Below, piece by piece: positions 1 through 7,148 of a DNA stretch of 12,214 bases. Positions within the stretch are counted from its first letter, which is position 1, and the number at the start of each line of letters is the position of its first letter. The stretch lies in the NCBI GenBank assembly GCA_964607915.1, contig CAZSMU010000119.1, forward strand, positions 1 through 12,214. Reading direction: 5' to 3'. Made by a program: the position numbers and the translations under genes. The DNA comes from JADJPL01 sp964607915. Lineage in GTDB: Bacteria > Bacteroidota > Bacteroidia > Chitinophagales > Saprospiraceae. A model generated the notes under the pieces. It ran no database searches. It was not told the origin of the DNA and saw nothing but the letters and a program-made list of their open reading frames with translations.

Positions 1-7
1 TTTTTTG

Positions 8-37
8 TTTCTTTTTTTGGGCGAGCAAAAAAAGAAA
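8..37. repeat. AT-rich perfect inverted repeat (hairpin)
   Basis: Two perfect 12-nt arms, TTTCTTTTTTTG at 8-19 and CAAAAAAAGAAA at 26-37, enclose a 6-nt loop (20-25). It lies downstream of the minus-strand operon that ends at 136. A strand-independent T-rich stem of this kind could end transcription from either side. Similar T-run/A-run hairpins are familiar as dispersed intergenic elements in Bacteroidota genomes, so a repeat copy is also possible. The remaining bases from 38 to 135 are AT-rich and hold no gene that I can support. Confidence 0.5.
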
Positions 38-135
38 GTAAGCAAAGAACGAATGCTTAGATACGCCGAAAAAACGCACAATATGGACAAAAGAGAGCTT
101 TTTTGACTCTCGATGATCCCTCGCGGCAAGTCGAT

Positions 136-1191
136 CTATTCAATCCCCAGAATACGGCGATTGAACACCTCATCCGAGCCGGTCCCTGCAAAATCATCGA
201 AGGCTTTATCCGTGACGCGAATAATATTTTTGCGGATGAAGGGCGCTCCCTCTGCCGCGCCTGCTTCGGGGTGTTTGAGGGCGCATTCCCACTCCATCAC
301 CGCCCAGCCGCGATAGTTGTATGCCGCGAGCTTGCTGAAGATAGCGGGGAAGTTGACCTGACCGTCGCCGAGGGATCGGAACCGCCCTGCGCGTTCCACC
401 CAGCCCTGGTATCCTCCATAGACCCCTTGTTTTCCGGTGGGGTTGAACTCGGCGTCCTTGACGTGAAACATGCGGATGCGCTCGTGGTAATGGTCAATGA
501 AGCTCAGGTAGTCCAGGCATTGCAGTACGAAGTGGGAGGGATCGTAGAGCAGGCAGGCCCGTGGGTGGTGGCGTACCTCTTCGAGGAACATCTCGTAGGT
601 GACGCCGTCGTGGAGGTCTTCCCCGGGGTGGATTTCGTAGCAGACGTCCACGCCGCTGTCTTCAAAAGCATTGAGGATAGGCGTCCAGCGTTTGGCCAGT
701 TCTTTAAAGCCCGTTTCGACCAATCCGGCGGGGCGTTGCGGCCAGGGGTAAACCGTTTGCCAGAGCAGGGCGCCGCTGAAGGTGGCATGGGCATTGAGGC
801 CCAGGTTTTCCGATGCCTTGGCGGCATAGCGCAATTGTTGTACGGCCCACTCGGTGCGGGCGGCCGGGTGGTTGCGCACATTTTCCGGTGCAAATCCGTC
901 GAAGAGTGCGTCGTAGGCCGGGTGTACGGCCACCAGTTGCCCTTGCAGGTGGGTGGAGAGCTCGGTGATTTCCAGGCCGGCCGACTGTACGATGCCTTTT
1001 AGTTCATCGGCGTAGGTCTTGCTTTCGGCTGCTTTTTGCAGGTCAATACAGCGGGCGTCCCAGGTGGGGATTTGCACACCGACATATCCCAGGGAAGCTG
1101 CCCAGCGGCAGATGGATTCCAGGGAGTTGAAGGGGGCGGCATCGCCCATGAACTGAGCCAGGAAGATGCCGGGGCCTTTGATGGTATTCAT
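136..1191 (-). CDS. Cytoplasmic sugar phosphate isomerase/epimerase-like TIM-barrel protein
   Basis: This 351-aa protein belongs to the xylose-isomerase-like (AP endonuclease 2) TIM-barrel superfamily, whose members bind a divalent metal and isomerise, epimerise or cleave sugars. Likely metal and substrate residues are E186 in CYEIHPGED, D217 and H220 in LYDPSH, H243 in FHVKD, and E300/E302 in MEWE. There is no signal peptide, so it should act in the cytoplasm. It is longer than the usual 270-300 aa because of insertions around residues 90-160 and a C-terminal extension after 305. It starts 19 bases after the oxidoreductase stop, so the two genes are probably co-transcribed. In Bacteroidota this type of barrel is usually found beside Gfo/Idh/MocA genes. 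The exact reaction is unknown: keto-sugar isomerase, epimerase or lyase are all possible. The family call is firm, the substrate is not. Confidence 0.85.
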   Translation of the reverse strand: MNTIKGPGIFLAQFMGDAAPFNSLESICRWAASLGYVGVQIPTWDARCIDLQKAAESKTYADELKGIVQSAGLEITELSTHLQGQLVAVHPAYDALFDGFAPENVRNHPAARTEWAVQQLRYAAKASENLGLNAHATFSGALLWQTVYPWPQRPAGLVETGFKELAKRWTPILNAFEDSGVDVCYEIHPGEDLHDGVTYEMFLEEVRHHPRACLLYDPSHFVLQCLDYLSFIDHYHERIRMFHVKDAEFNPTGKQGVYGGYQGWVERAGRFRSLGDGQVNFPAIFSKLAAYNYRGWAVMEWECALKHPEAGAAEGAPFIRKNIIRVTDKAFDDFAGTGSDEVFNRRILGIE

Positions 1192-1210
1192 ATCGGTTAT
1201 GTTTTATGTA

Positions 1211-2377
1211 TTAAACTTCAAATGCGGTCCATTTGGCTTCGGATTGAGCCGAAGCGACGACATTGTCAATAAACGCCATGCCGCGGATACCGTCTTCGGT
1301 AGAAGGGAAATCCAGCATTTCCGGCGTCGGGGCGGTGCCGTCCAGGCGCGCCGAGAGGGTATGTGCGAAATTGCGATAGATATTCCCGAACGCTTCCAGA
1401 TAGCCTTCGGGATGCCCGCCCGGCGTGCGCGTGTTCTGCACCGCGAAGGAGGACTGCAGTCCTCCGTAGTTGGCGCCGGCCCGATAGATTTGCGTGGGCT
1501 GGTCTAACCACTTGACCAACAGGGTATTGGGCTCGTGCTGTGACCACTCTATGCCGCCTTTTTCTCCATATACCCTGATTTTAAGGGCATTTTCCTCTCC
1601 GGCTGCCACCTGGGAGGCCATCAGTACACCGGCGGCCCCATTGTCGAAGCGCAACAATACGTTGCCGTCGTCGTCCAGTGCACGTCCTTCGACCATGATG
1701 TTTAGGTCGGCGCACAGATGGGTGATTTTCAAGCCGCTGATATACTCGGCCAGGTGGGCGGCGTGGGTGCCGATATCGCCCATGCAACCGGCTTTCCCCG
1801 AGCGTTTGGGGTCGGTGCGCCAGGCAGCCTGTGCGTTACCGCTTTTTTCGGTAGGGCCACTGAGCCAGCCCTGGGGGTACTCGACCCACACTTTGCGGAT
1901 TTTCCCGAAGGTGCCCTCCCGGAACATGGCGCGTGCCTGCTTGACCATGGGGTAGCCCGAGTAGGTATGCGTCAGGCAGAGGACGAGGCCGGTTTCCCGG
2001 ACTTTGGCATCCAGTGCTTTGGCCTCGTCGAGGGTGAAGGTAATCGGCTTGTCGATCACGACGTGGAACCCATGCTCCAGCGCCATCATGGCCGGGTCGA
2101 AATGCACGTGGTTCGGCGTGACGATGGTGACGAAGTCCATCCGCTGCCCGAGCGGCAGTTGGCTTTCCCGTTCGAACATCTCCTGGTAGGAAGCGTAGGT
2201 CCGTTCTTCGGGGATGAAGAGGCTGCGCGCCGAATCTTTGGCGATTTCCGCATTGGAGCTCAGCACCCCGCAGGAAAGCTCGATGAGTCCGTCCATGTTC
2301 GCCGCGATTCGATGTATGGCTCCGATGAACGCATCCTTGCCTCCACCGACCATTCCCATTTTTAGTTTGCGATTCAT
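1211..2377 (-). CDS. Gfo/Idh/MocA family NAD(P)-dependent oxidoreductase
   Basis: This 388-aa sugar dehydrogenase or reductase has an N-terminal Rossmann fold, with the dinucleotide loop GMVGGGKDAFIG at residues 8-19. The family's conserved 'EKP' appears as D109-K110-P111, where the lysine is normally catalytic. The C-terminal alpha/beta domain carries GDIGTHAAHLAEY (200-212), with D201 and H205 as expected active-site residues. No signal sequence is present, so it is cytoplasmic and can use NAD(H) or NADP(H). It is the first gene of a minus-strand operon and diverges from the sugar permease. Family members oxidise or reduce secondary alcohols of sugars and inositols, including 3-keto-glucosides. 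In this setting, reduction of an imported keto-sugar is the likely role, by inference. M7 and M9 are alternative starts, but M1 keeps a complete first strand. Confidence 0.9.
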   Translation of the reverse strand: MNRKLKMGMVGGGKDAFIGAIHRIAANMDGLIELSCGVLSSNAEIAKDSARSLFIPEERTYASYQEMFERESQLPLGQRMDFVTIVTPNHVHFDPAMMALEHGFHVVIDKPITFTLDEAKALDAKVRETGLVLCLTHTYSGYPMVKQARAMFREGTFGKIRKVWVEYPQGWLSGPTEKSGNAQAAWRTDPKRSGKAGCMGDIGTHAAHLAEYISGLKITHLCADLNIMVEGRALDDDGNVLLRFDNGAAGVLMASQVAAGEENALKIRVYGEKGGIEWSQHEPNTLLVKWLDQPTQIYRAGANYGGLQSSFAVQNTRTPGGHPEGYLEAFGNIYRNFAHTLSARLDGTAPTPEMLDFPSTEDGIRGMAFIDNVVASAQSEAKWTAFEV

Positions 2378-2601
2378 GTATTATATATTTGATTTTTTTA
2401 AAAAAAACGCAATTGCGCCCAACAAGGGAGAAAGTTTGTGAAAAAAAACGAACTTTCCCATATATTCGCCATTACGAAAAAGCAGAAAAATTTACTTTTA
2501 TGGTTCAGACGCTGTACAGCAAGTTTATGGCGGGGCCAAAATAGGAATTTGCGGCCTTTTCGCCCTTGCTATTTTGTTCATACTAAAAAACACCCAAACC
2601 T
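2378..2601. promoter_or_regulatory. Divergent control region of the two sugar operons
   Basis: This 224-bp AT-rich region separates the oxidoreductase operon (minus) from the permease operon (plus). Near the minus start lies a T7A8 tract (2393-2407), which is a likely bent-DNA or UP-like element. It abuts a perfect 10-bp palindrome, CGCAATTGCG (2408-2417). A second dyad pairs AAAGTTTG (2431-2438) with CGAACTTT (2449-2456) across an A-rich 10-nt loop. For the permease operon the best Bacteroidota-type promoter is TTTG (2548-2551), 18 bases, then TATTTTG (2570-2576), one base short of the TAnnTTTG consensus. It lies 25 bases before the ATG. I see no convincing promoter for the minus strand. The dyads may be operators for a regulator encoded elsewhere, since none is encoded in this locus. 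Confidence 0.5.
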
Positions 2602-3867
2602 ATGCAGACCACTCTTAACCGGAGTCAACTTTTCGTGGCGAGCTGCCTTGCCCTGCTGGTCACTTCGCTTTCCTTTGGTATCCGCGCCGGCATTTTGAAC
2701 CGCCTCGGGGTCCAGTTTGACCTCAACACCCAACAATTGGGTGTGATTGCCGCGACGGCATTCTGGGGTTTCCCGCTCGCGGTCATCCTCGGCGGCATGG
2801 TCGTGGACATCATCGGCATGAAGCGTCTGCTGGTGGTTGCCTTCCTGTTTCACCTGGCGGGTATCGTCCTCACCATCCTGGCCGGCGGGTACTGGAGCCT
2901 CTTCATCTCCACGCTGCTGATTGGCATTGCCAACGGCACGGTGGAAGCGGCCTGCAACCCGTTGGTGGCCACGATTTACCCCGATAACAAGACGACCAAG
3001 CTCAACCACTTCCACTTGTGGTTTCCGGGGGGTATCGTCATCGGTACGCTCATCGTGTTCTTCCTCGACAAGTTGGGCATTGGCTGGCAGGTACAGGTGG
3101 GGCTCATGATCATCCCCACGCTGCTGTACGGCTTCCTGTTCAGCAAGCTCGACTTTCCGGTTACGGAGCGCGTGGCCAGCGGCGTGAGTACAGCGGAGAT
3201 GTACAAATCCCTGCTGAGCCCGCTCTTCCTTTTCATGATTGTTCTGATGTTTGGCACGGCGATCACCGAGTTGTTCACGGGGCAGTGGATTGACGTCCTG
3301 CTGCGCAACGTCTCCGACAACGCCATCCTGCTGCTGACGATAGAGACCGGCGTCATGGTCATAGGGCGCGGCCTGGCTGAGCCGGTCGTACACCGCTTCT
3401 CGCCCCAGGGCGTGTTGCTGGGATCGGCGGTGTTATCTGCCCTGGGCCTGTACCTGCTCGGGCATACGTCGGGCAATATGCTCTTCGTAGGTGCCCTCAT
3501 CTTCGGCATGGGCGTCTGCTATTTCTGGCCGACCATGCTCGGGTTCGTCTCCGAAAACCTGCCCAAAACAGGAGCAGTGGGCATCAACCTCATGGGTGGC
3601 GCCGGGATGTTCGCCGTATCGGTATATATGATTTTCATGGGCGGATACTACGACCGCCTGATCGCGGACAAACTGCCCGCAGGTGCCGACATGGCGGCGT
3701 ACAGCACCGCTTCTGCCGGCACGGAAATGGCCAATCTGTTCAACGAAGCCAAAAAGGCGGCCGGCCCGGAAATTCTCAATGCCACCCTCGTCATCCCGAT
3801 CTTGCTGACGGTGGCGTTCGCCGGCCTGTTTTTCTATATGCGGGGCAAAAAAACGGCCCACGCTTAA
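2602..3867 (+). CDS. MFS sugar permease, FucP-like
   Basis: This 421-aa inner-membrane carrier has about 12 hydrophobic segments with a longer central cytoplasmic loop around residues 185-205. The MFS motif A equivalent is GGMVVDIIGMKRLL (64-77) between helices 2 and 3. The stretch from N111 to G144, with NGTVEAACNP and LNHFHLWFPGG, is typical of the FucP/GlcP-like sugar:proton symporter group common in Bacteroidota. It opens the plus-strand operon. The next gene starts only 12 bases after its stop, so the two are almost certainly co-transcribed. Context suggests that it imports the product of the periplasmic oxidation steps encoded downstream, such as a keto-sugar or hexose. The substrate cannot be read from the sequence. 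Transport of L-fucose itself is unlikely, because no fucose genes are nearby. Confidence 0.88.
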   Translation: MQTTLNRSQLFVASCLALLVTSLSFGIRAGILNRLGVQFDLNTQQLGVIAATAFWGFPLAVILGGMVVDIIGMKRLLVVAFLFHLAGIVLTILAGGYWSLFISTLLIGIANGTVEAACNPLVATIYPDNKTTKLNHFHLWFPGGIVIGTLIVFFLDKLGIGWQVQVGLMIIPTLLYGFLFSKLDFPVTERVASGVSTAEMYKSLLSPLFLFMIVLMFGTAITELFTGQWIDVLLRNVSDNAILLLTIETGVMVIGRGLAEPVVHRFSPQGVLLGSAVLSALGLYLLGHTSGNMLFVGALIFGMGVCYFWPTMLGFVSENLPKTGAVGINLMGGAGMFAVSVYMIFMGGYYDRLIADKLPAGADMAAYSTASAGTEMANLFNEAKKAAGPEILNATLVIPILLTVAFAGLFFYMRGKKTAHA

Positions 3868-3879
3868 ATCTCTGCACCG

Positions 3880-4758
3880 ATGCTGAATAAGGACAATCGA
3901 AGAAATCTGATCAAAAAACTCCTCGCCGGGGCAGCAGCTATGGCTGCCGGCGGGGCTTTCCCCCTGCGGGCTTCCGAAACGACGAATATGGCGCTGAAAG
4001 GGAATCTCCAACAATCCGTATGCCGCTGGTGCTTCAGCGACCTGTCGCTCGAAGAGCTCTGTGCGGCAGCTAAAAAGATAGGGCTCGTGGGTATAGACCT
4101 GGTCGGACCGGCCGACTGGCCCGTGCTGCAGCGGCACGGCCTGGTTTCTACGATGTGCAACGGAGCAGAAATCAGCCTGGTCAAAGGCTGGAACCACCCC
4201 ATGTACCACGAGACCCTGGTCAAAAACTACACCGAGCATATTGATTGGGTGGCAAAGGCCGGTTATACCAACCTCATCTGCTTCAGCGGCAACCGCGACG
4301 GGATGGACGATGAGACCGGGCTAAAAAACTGCGCCGAGGGGCTGAAAAAAATCATGGCCCATGCCGAAAAAAAAGGGGTCGTCATCCAGATGGAGCTGCT
4401 CAACAGCAAAGTGGACCACAAAGACTACATGTGCGACCGCACCCACTGGGGCGTAGCCCTGTGCAAAGCCATCGGGTCGCCCAATTTCAAGTTGCTCTAC
4501 GATATCTACCACATGCAAATTGATGAGGGCGATGTGATTCGTACCATCCGCGACAGCCATGCGTACATCGGGCACTACCACACCGCCGGGGTGCCGGGCC
4601 GCCATGAAATCGGCGACGACCAGGAGTTGTACTATCCGGCTATCATGCGCGCCATCGCAGCCACGGGTTTCAAAGGGTATGTGGCCCAGGAGTTCATCCC
4701 CAGCGCTGCCGACAAACTGGCCTCCCTGGAGAAAGCTGTCCGGATTTGTGATGTGTGA
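3880..4758 (+). CDS. Tat-exported hydroxypyruvate-isomerase-like TIM-barrel protein
   Basis: This 292-aa protein carries an N-terminal Tat-type signal: R7-R8 in NRRNLIKKL, a hydrophobic stretch LAGAAAMAAGGAF, and probable cleavage near LRA-S (30-33). The mature part resembles the Hyi/hydroxypyruvate isomerase branch of the xylose-isomerase-like barrels. Candidate metal ligands are E172 (MELLNSK), D208 (LLYDIYHMQ), H234 (GHYHTAGVPGRHE) and E271 (AQEF). True Hyi is a cytoplasmic glyoxylate-pathway enzyme. An exported copy in an operon with a sugar oxidase and permease more likely acts on an oxidised sugar, for example as an isomerase or a beta-elimination lyase of a 3-keto-glycoside. Spacing is 12 bases after the permease and 30 AT-rich bases before the GMC gene. 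The family is confident and the reaction is open. Confidence 0.85.
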   Translation: MLNKDNRRNLIKKLLAGAAAMAAGGAFPLRASETTNMALKGNLQQSVCRWCFSDLSLEELCAAAKKIGLVGIDLVGPADWPVLQRHGLVSTMCNGAEISLVKGWNHPMYHETLVKNYTEHIDWVAKAGYTNLICFSGNRDGMDDETGLKNCAEGLKKIMAHAEKKGVVIQMELLNSKVDHKDYMCDRTHWGVALCKAIGSPNFKLLYDIYHMQIDEGDVIRTIRDSHAYIGHYHTAGVPGRHEIGDDQELYYPAIMRAIAATGFKGYVAQEFIPSAADKLASLEKAVRICDV

Positions 4759-4788
4759 TATTAATGATATAAATTAAAAACAACAGAC

Positions 4789-6468
4789 ATGCCTGAACAA
4801 AATTACGATGCTATTGTCGTAGGGTCCGGAATCAGTGGGGGTTGGGCTGCCAAGGAACTCACTGAAAAAGGACTAAAAGTACTAATGCTGGAACGTGGCA
4901 AAAACGTCGAACACGTCAAAGACTACGTCAACGCCAACAAAGAGGCCTGGGATTACCCCTACCGCGGCACCCGCACCCAGAAGATGGAGGAGGAGTATCC
5001 GGTCCTGAAGCGGGATTACCCCCTCAACGAGAAAAACCTCGACTGGTGGGTTAAGGATTCCGAGTGCCCTTATACGGAAGTCAAGCGCTTCGACTGGTTC
5101 CGCGGCTATCACGTGGGCGGGCGCTCGCTGATGTGGGGACGCCAGAGCTACCGCTTCAGCGACTTCGATTTTGAAGCCAATGCAAAAGACGGCATTGCTG
5201 TGGATTGGCCGGTGCGCTACGCCGAAATCGCCCCCTGGTACGATTACGTGGAAAGATTCGCGGGCATCAGCGGCAGCATCGAAGGCCTGCCCCAACTTCC
5301 AGACGGGCAGTTCCTGCCGCCCATGGAAATGACCTGTGTGGAGAAAGACGTGGCCGCGCGCATCAAGGAGCACTACAAGGGCAAGCGGACGATGATCATC
5401 GGGCGCACGGCAAACCTGACCGCCCCCCACGAGGGCCGCGTCAACTGCCAGTTCCGAAACAAGTGCTGGCTCGGCTGTCCGTTCGGGGCGTATTTCAGCA
5501 CCCAGTCCTCTACCCTACCCGCCGCGATGAAAACGGGCAACCTCACGCTGCGCCCCTGGTCCATCGTCACGCAGGTGCTGTACGACAAAGACAGCAAGCG
5601 CGCTACCGGAGTAGAAGTGCTGGATGCCGAAACCAACGAGACCTACGTCTATAAGGCTAAAATCATCTTCCTCAACGCCTCGACGCTCAACTCGACCTGG
5701 ATCCTCATGAATTCAGCTACCGATGTGTGGCCCGATGGCTTGGGCAGCAGCGGTGGCGCATTGGGCCACAACCTCATGGATCACCACCTCGGCGTGGGCG
5801 CCAGCGGGTTCATGGAAGGCTATGAGGACAAATATACCTACGGGCGCCGCCCCAACGGCATTTATGTGCCCCGCTACCGCAACCTGTTCGGGGATAAGCG
5901 CGACTACCTGCGCGGGTTCGGCTACCAGGGCGGTGGAAGTCGCGAAGGCTGGGGACGCGAAATCAAGGAACTCACCATCGGCGCACAACTCAAAGAAGCA
6001 CTCAGCGAACCCGGAAGATGGACCATGGGCATGGGCGGCTTCGGCGAAATCCTGCCCTACCACGAGAACATGGTTCGACTCGACAAAACGGTCAAGGATA
6101 AATGGGGCCTCAACGTGCTCGCCATTGACTGCGAACTCAAGGAAAACGAGCTCCGCATGCGCAAGGACATGATGAACGATGCCGTGGAGATGCTCACCAA
6201 CGCCGGCGTGAAAGAGGTCAAGGGATGGGACGGCGACGGCACGCCCGGCCGCGGTATCCACGAAATGGGCACCGCCCGCATGGGCAAAGACCCCAAGAGC
6301 TCCGTACTCAACAAGTTCAACCAGGTCTGGGATGCTCCCAACGTGTTCGTCACCGACGGCTCCTTTATGACCTCCGCCGCCTGCGTAAACCCGTCGCTGA
6401 CCTATATGGCCTTCACCGCCCGTGCCGTGGACCACGCTGTCAAAGAACTCAACAAACAAAATATTTAA
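4789..6468 (+). CDS. GMC-family FAD-dependent sugar oxidoreductase, catalytic subunit
   Basis: This 559-aa flavoprotein is of the GMC type related to gluconate 2-dehydrogenase and glucoside 3-dehydrogenase large subunits. The FAD-binding Rossmann motif is G12-S-G14-I-S-G17, and E35 ends the second strand. HVGGRSLMWG (108-117) is the second GMC signature. H491 (HEMGTARMG) and N534 (VNPSLT) match the catalytic His/Asn pair of the pyranose-oxidase-like branch, and their spacing of 43 fits. C220, C226 and C230 form a cysteine group in the place where relatives such as bacterial FAD-glucose dehydrogenases hold an Fe-S cluster. Whether one binds here is unproven. There is no signal peptide, and the next gene encodes a Tat-signal partner, so export by 'hitch-hiking' is expected. 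It would oxidise a sugar hydroxyl, possibly C3 of glycosides, and pass electrons to a respiratory carrier not encoded in this window. Confidence 0.92.
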   Translation: MPEQNYDAIVVGSGISGGWAAKELTEKGLKVLMLERGKNVEHVKDYVNANKEAWDYPYRGTRTQKMEEEYPVLKRDYPLNEKNLDWWVKDSECPYTEVKRFDWFRGYHVGGRSLMWGRQSYRFSDFDFEANAKDGIAVDWPVRYAEIAPWYDYVERFAGISGSIEGLPQLPDGQFLPPMEMTCVEKDVAARIKEHYKGKRTMIIGRTANLTAPHEGRVNCQFRNKCWLGCPFGAYFSTQSSTLPAAMKTGNLTLRPWSIVTQVLYDKDSKRATGVEVLDAETNETYVYKAKIIFLNASTLNSTWILMNSATDVWPDGLGSSGGALGHNLMDHHLGVGASGFMEGYEDKYTYGRRPNGIYVPRYRNLFGDKRDYLRGFGYQGGGSREGWGREIKELTIGAQLKEALSEPGRWTMGMGGFGEILPYHENMVRLDKTVKDKWGLNVLAIDCELKENELRMRKDMMNDAVEMLTNAGVKEVKGWDGDGTPGRGIHEMGTARMGKDPKSSVLNKFNQVWDAPNVFVTDGSFMTSAACVNPSLTYMAFTARAVDHAVKELNKQNI

Positions 6469-6489
6469 CACCGATAAACCGCGATACCA

Positions 6490-7056
6490 ATGAATAGAAG
6501 AGATGCCATTTCCAGGGTCGCCCTGATCATGGGCGGAACCATCCTCGGGGCCGAGCTATTCCTCTCGGGGTGCAAGGCAAAAACGGCCAGCGCCAGCGCG
6601 CTGTTCTCCGACACCGATGTCAGCTTCCTGGACGAAATCGCCGAGACCATTCTCCCGGCAACGGATACCCCCGGCGCCAAAGAAGCCAAAGTCGGGGAAT
6701 TCATGGCCCGGATCGTGCAGGATTGCTACGAAGAGCCCGAGCAGGCCGTCTTCCTGGGCGGTATGAAACTCATCGATGGCCACTGTATGGACCGCTACAG
6801 CCAGCCCTTCGCGAAATGTACGCCGGAGCAGCGCCTGGAACTGCTCACCGAGCTCGACCTGGAACAACTCGCCTATCAGGAGGAGAAAACACCAAGCGAG
6901 CCTCCGCACTATTTCCGCATGATGAAGGAGCTCACGATGTGGGGCTTCTTCTCCTCCGAAGTGGGGGCCACCAAAGTGCTCCGCTACCTCGAAGTGCCCG
7001 GCCGCTACGATGGCTGCGCCGACTACAAAAAAGGCGAAAAGGCCTGGGCGACCTGA
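6490..7056 (+). CDS. Gluconate 2-dehydrogenase subunit 3-like Tat lipoprotein (GMC partner)
   Basis: This 188-aa protein is the small subunit that accompanies GMC sugar dehydrogenases. The N-terminus combines a twin arginine (R3-R4 in MNRRDAIS) with a hydrophobic core and a lipobox LSGC, putting the lipidated cysteine at C28. It should therefore fold in the cytoplasm with the GMC subunit, carry it out through Tat, and tether the complex to the membrane facing the periplasm. The mature part shows the family pattern: FSDTDVSFLDEIAETILPATDTPGA (about 39-63) and a helical middle. The C-terminus has MMKELTMWGFFSSEVGATKVLRYLEVPGRYDGC, including the W and tyrosine-rich end. It follows the GMC gene by 21 bases. 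In known three-part enzymes a cytochrome c gene is also present; none is seen here, so the electron acceptor remains unknown. Confidence 0.9.
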   Translation: MNRRDAISRVALIMGGTILGAELFLSGCKAKTASASALFSDTDVSFLDEIAETILPATDTPGAKEAKVGEFMARIVQDCYEEPEQAVFLGGMKLIDGHCMDRYSQPFAKCTPEQRLELLTELDLEQLAYQEEKTPSEPPHYFRMMKELTMWGFFSSEVGATKVLRYLEVPGRYDGCADYKKGEKAWAT

Positions 7057-7079
7057 TATTGATTTCGTCATCGGGGCCG

Positions 7080-7125
7080 CCCCGGGGATGGGGAGCGAAT
7101 CGTCGCAAAATCCTCATCCCCGGGG
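7080..7125 (+). promoter_or_regulatory. Intra-operon hairpin with 15-bp arms
   Basis: Arms at 7080-7094 and 7111-7125 pair over 15 positions with one G-U wobble and enclose a 16-nt loop. The outer 11 bp (CCCCGGGGATG / CATCCCCGGGG) are perfect. It lies in the 92-bp gap between the subunit 3 gene and the last TIM-barrel gene. No T-run follows it, so it is not an ordinary intrinsic terminator. Possible roles are stabilising the 3' end of the upstream message, RNA processing, or lowering expression of the last gene. Confidence 0.6.
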
Positions 7126-7148
7126 ATTACCTCACAAATCCATGAATT

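Noticed and set aside
103..1002. Long plus-strand open frame (299 codons) opposite the first TIM-barrel gene
   Set aside because: It is antisense to a clear conserved enzyme, and its translation shows no domain, signal or sensible composition. It is a by-product of GC-rich codon use.
3433..4239. Minus-strand open frame (268 codons) across the permease/Hyi junction
   Set aside because: It spans two well-supported plus-strand genes and has no recognisable motif.
5713..6471. Minus-strand open frame (252 codons) opposite the GMC gene
   Set aside because: It is antisense to the catalytic His/Asn region of the flavoprotein and His/Val/Ala-rich without domain pattern, which is typical of a shadow frame.
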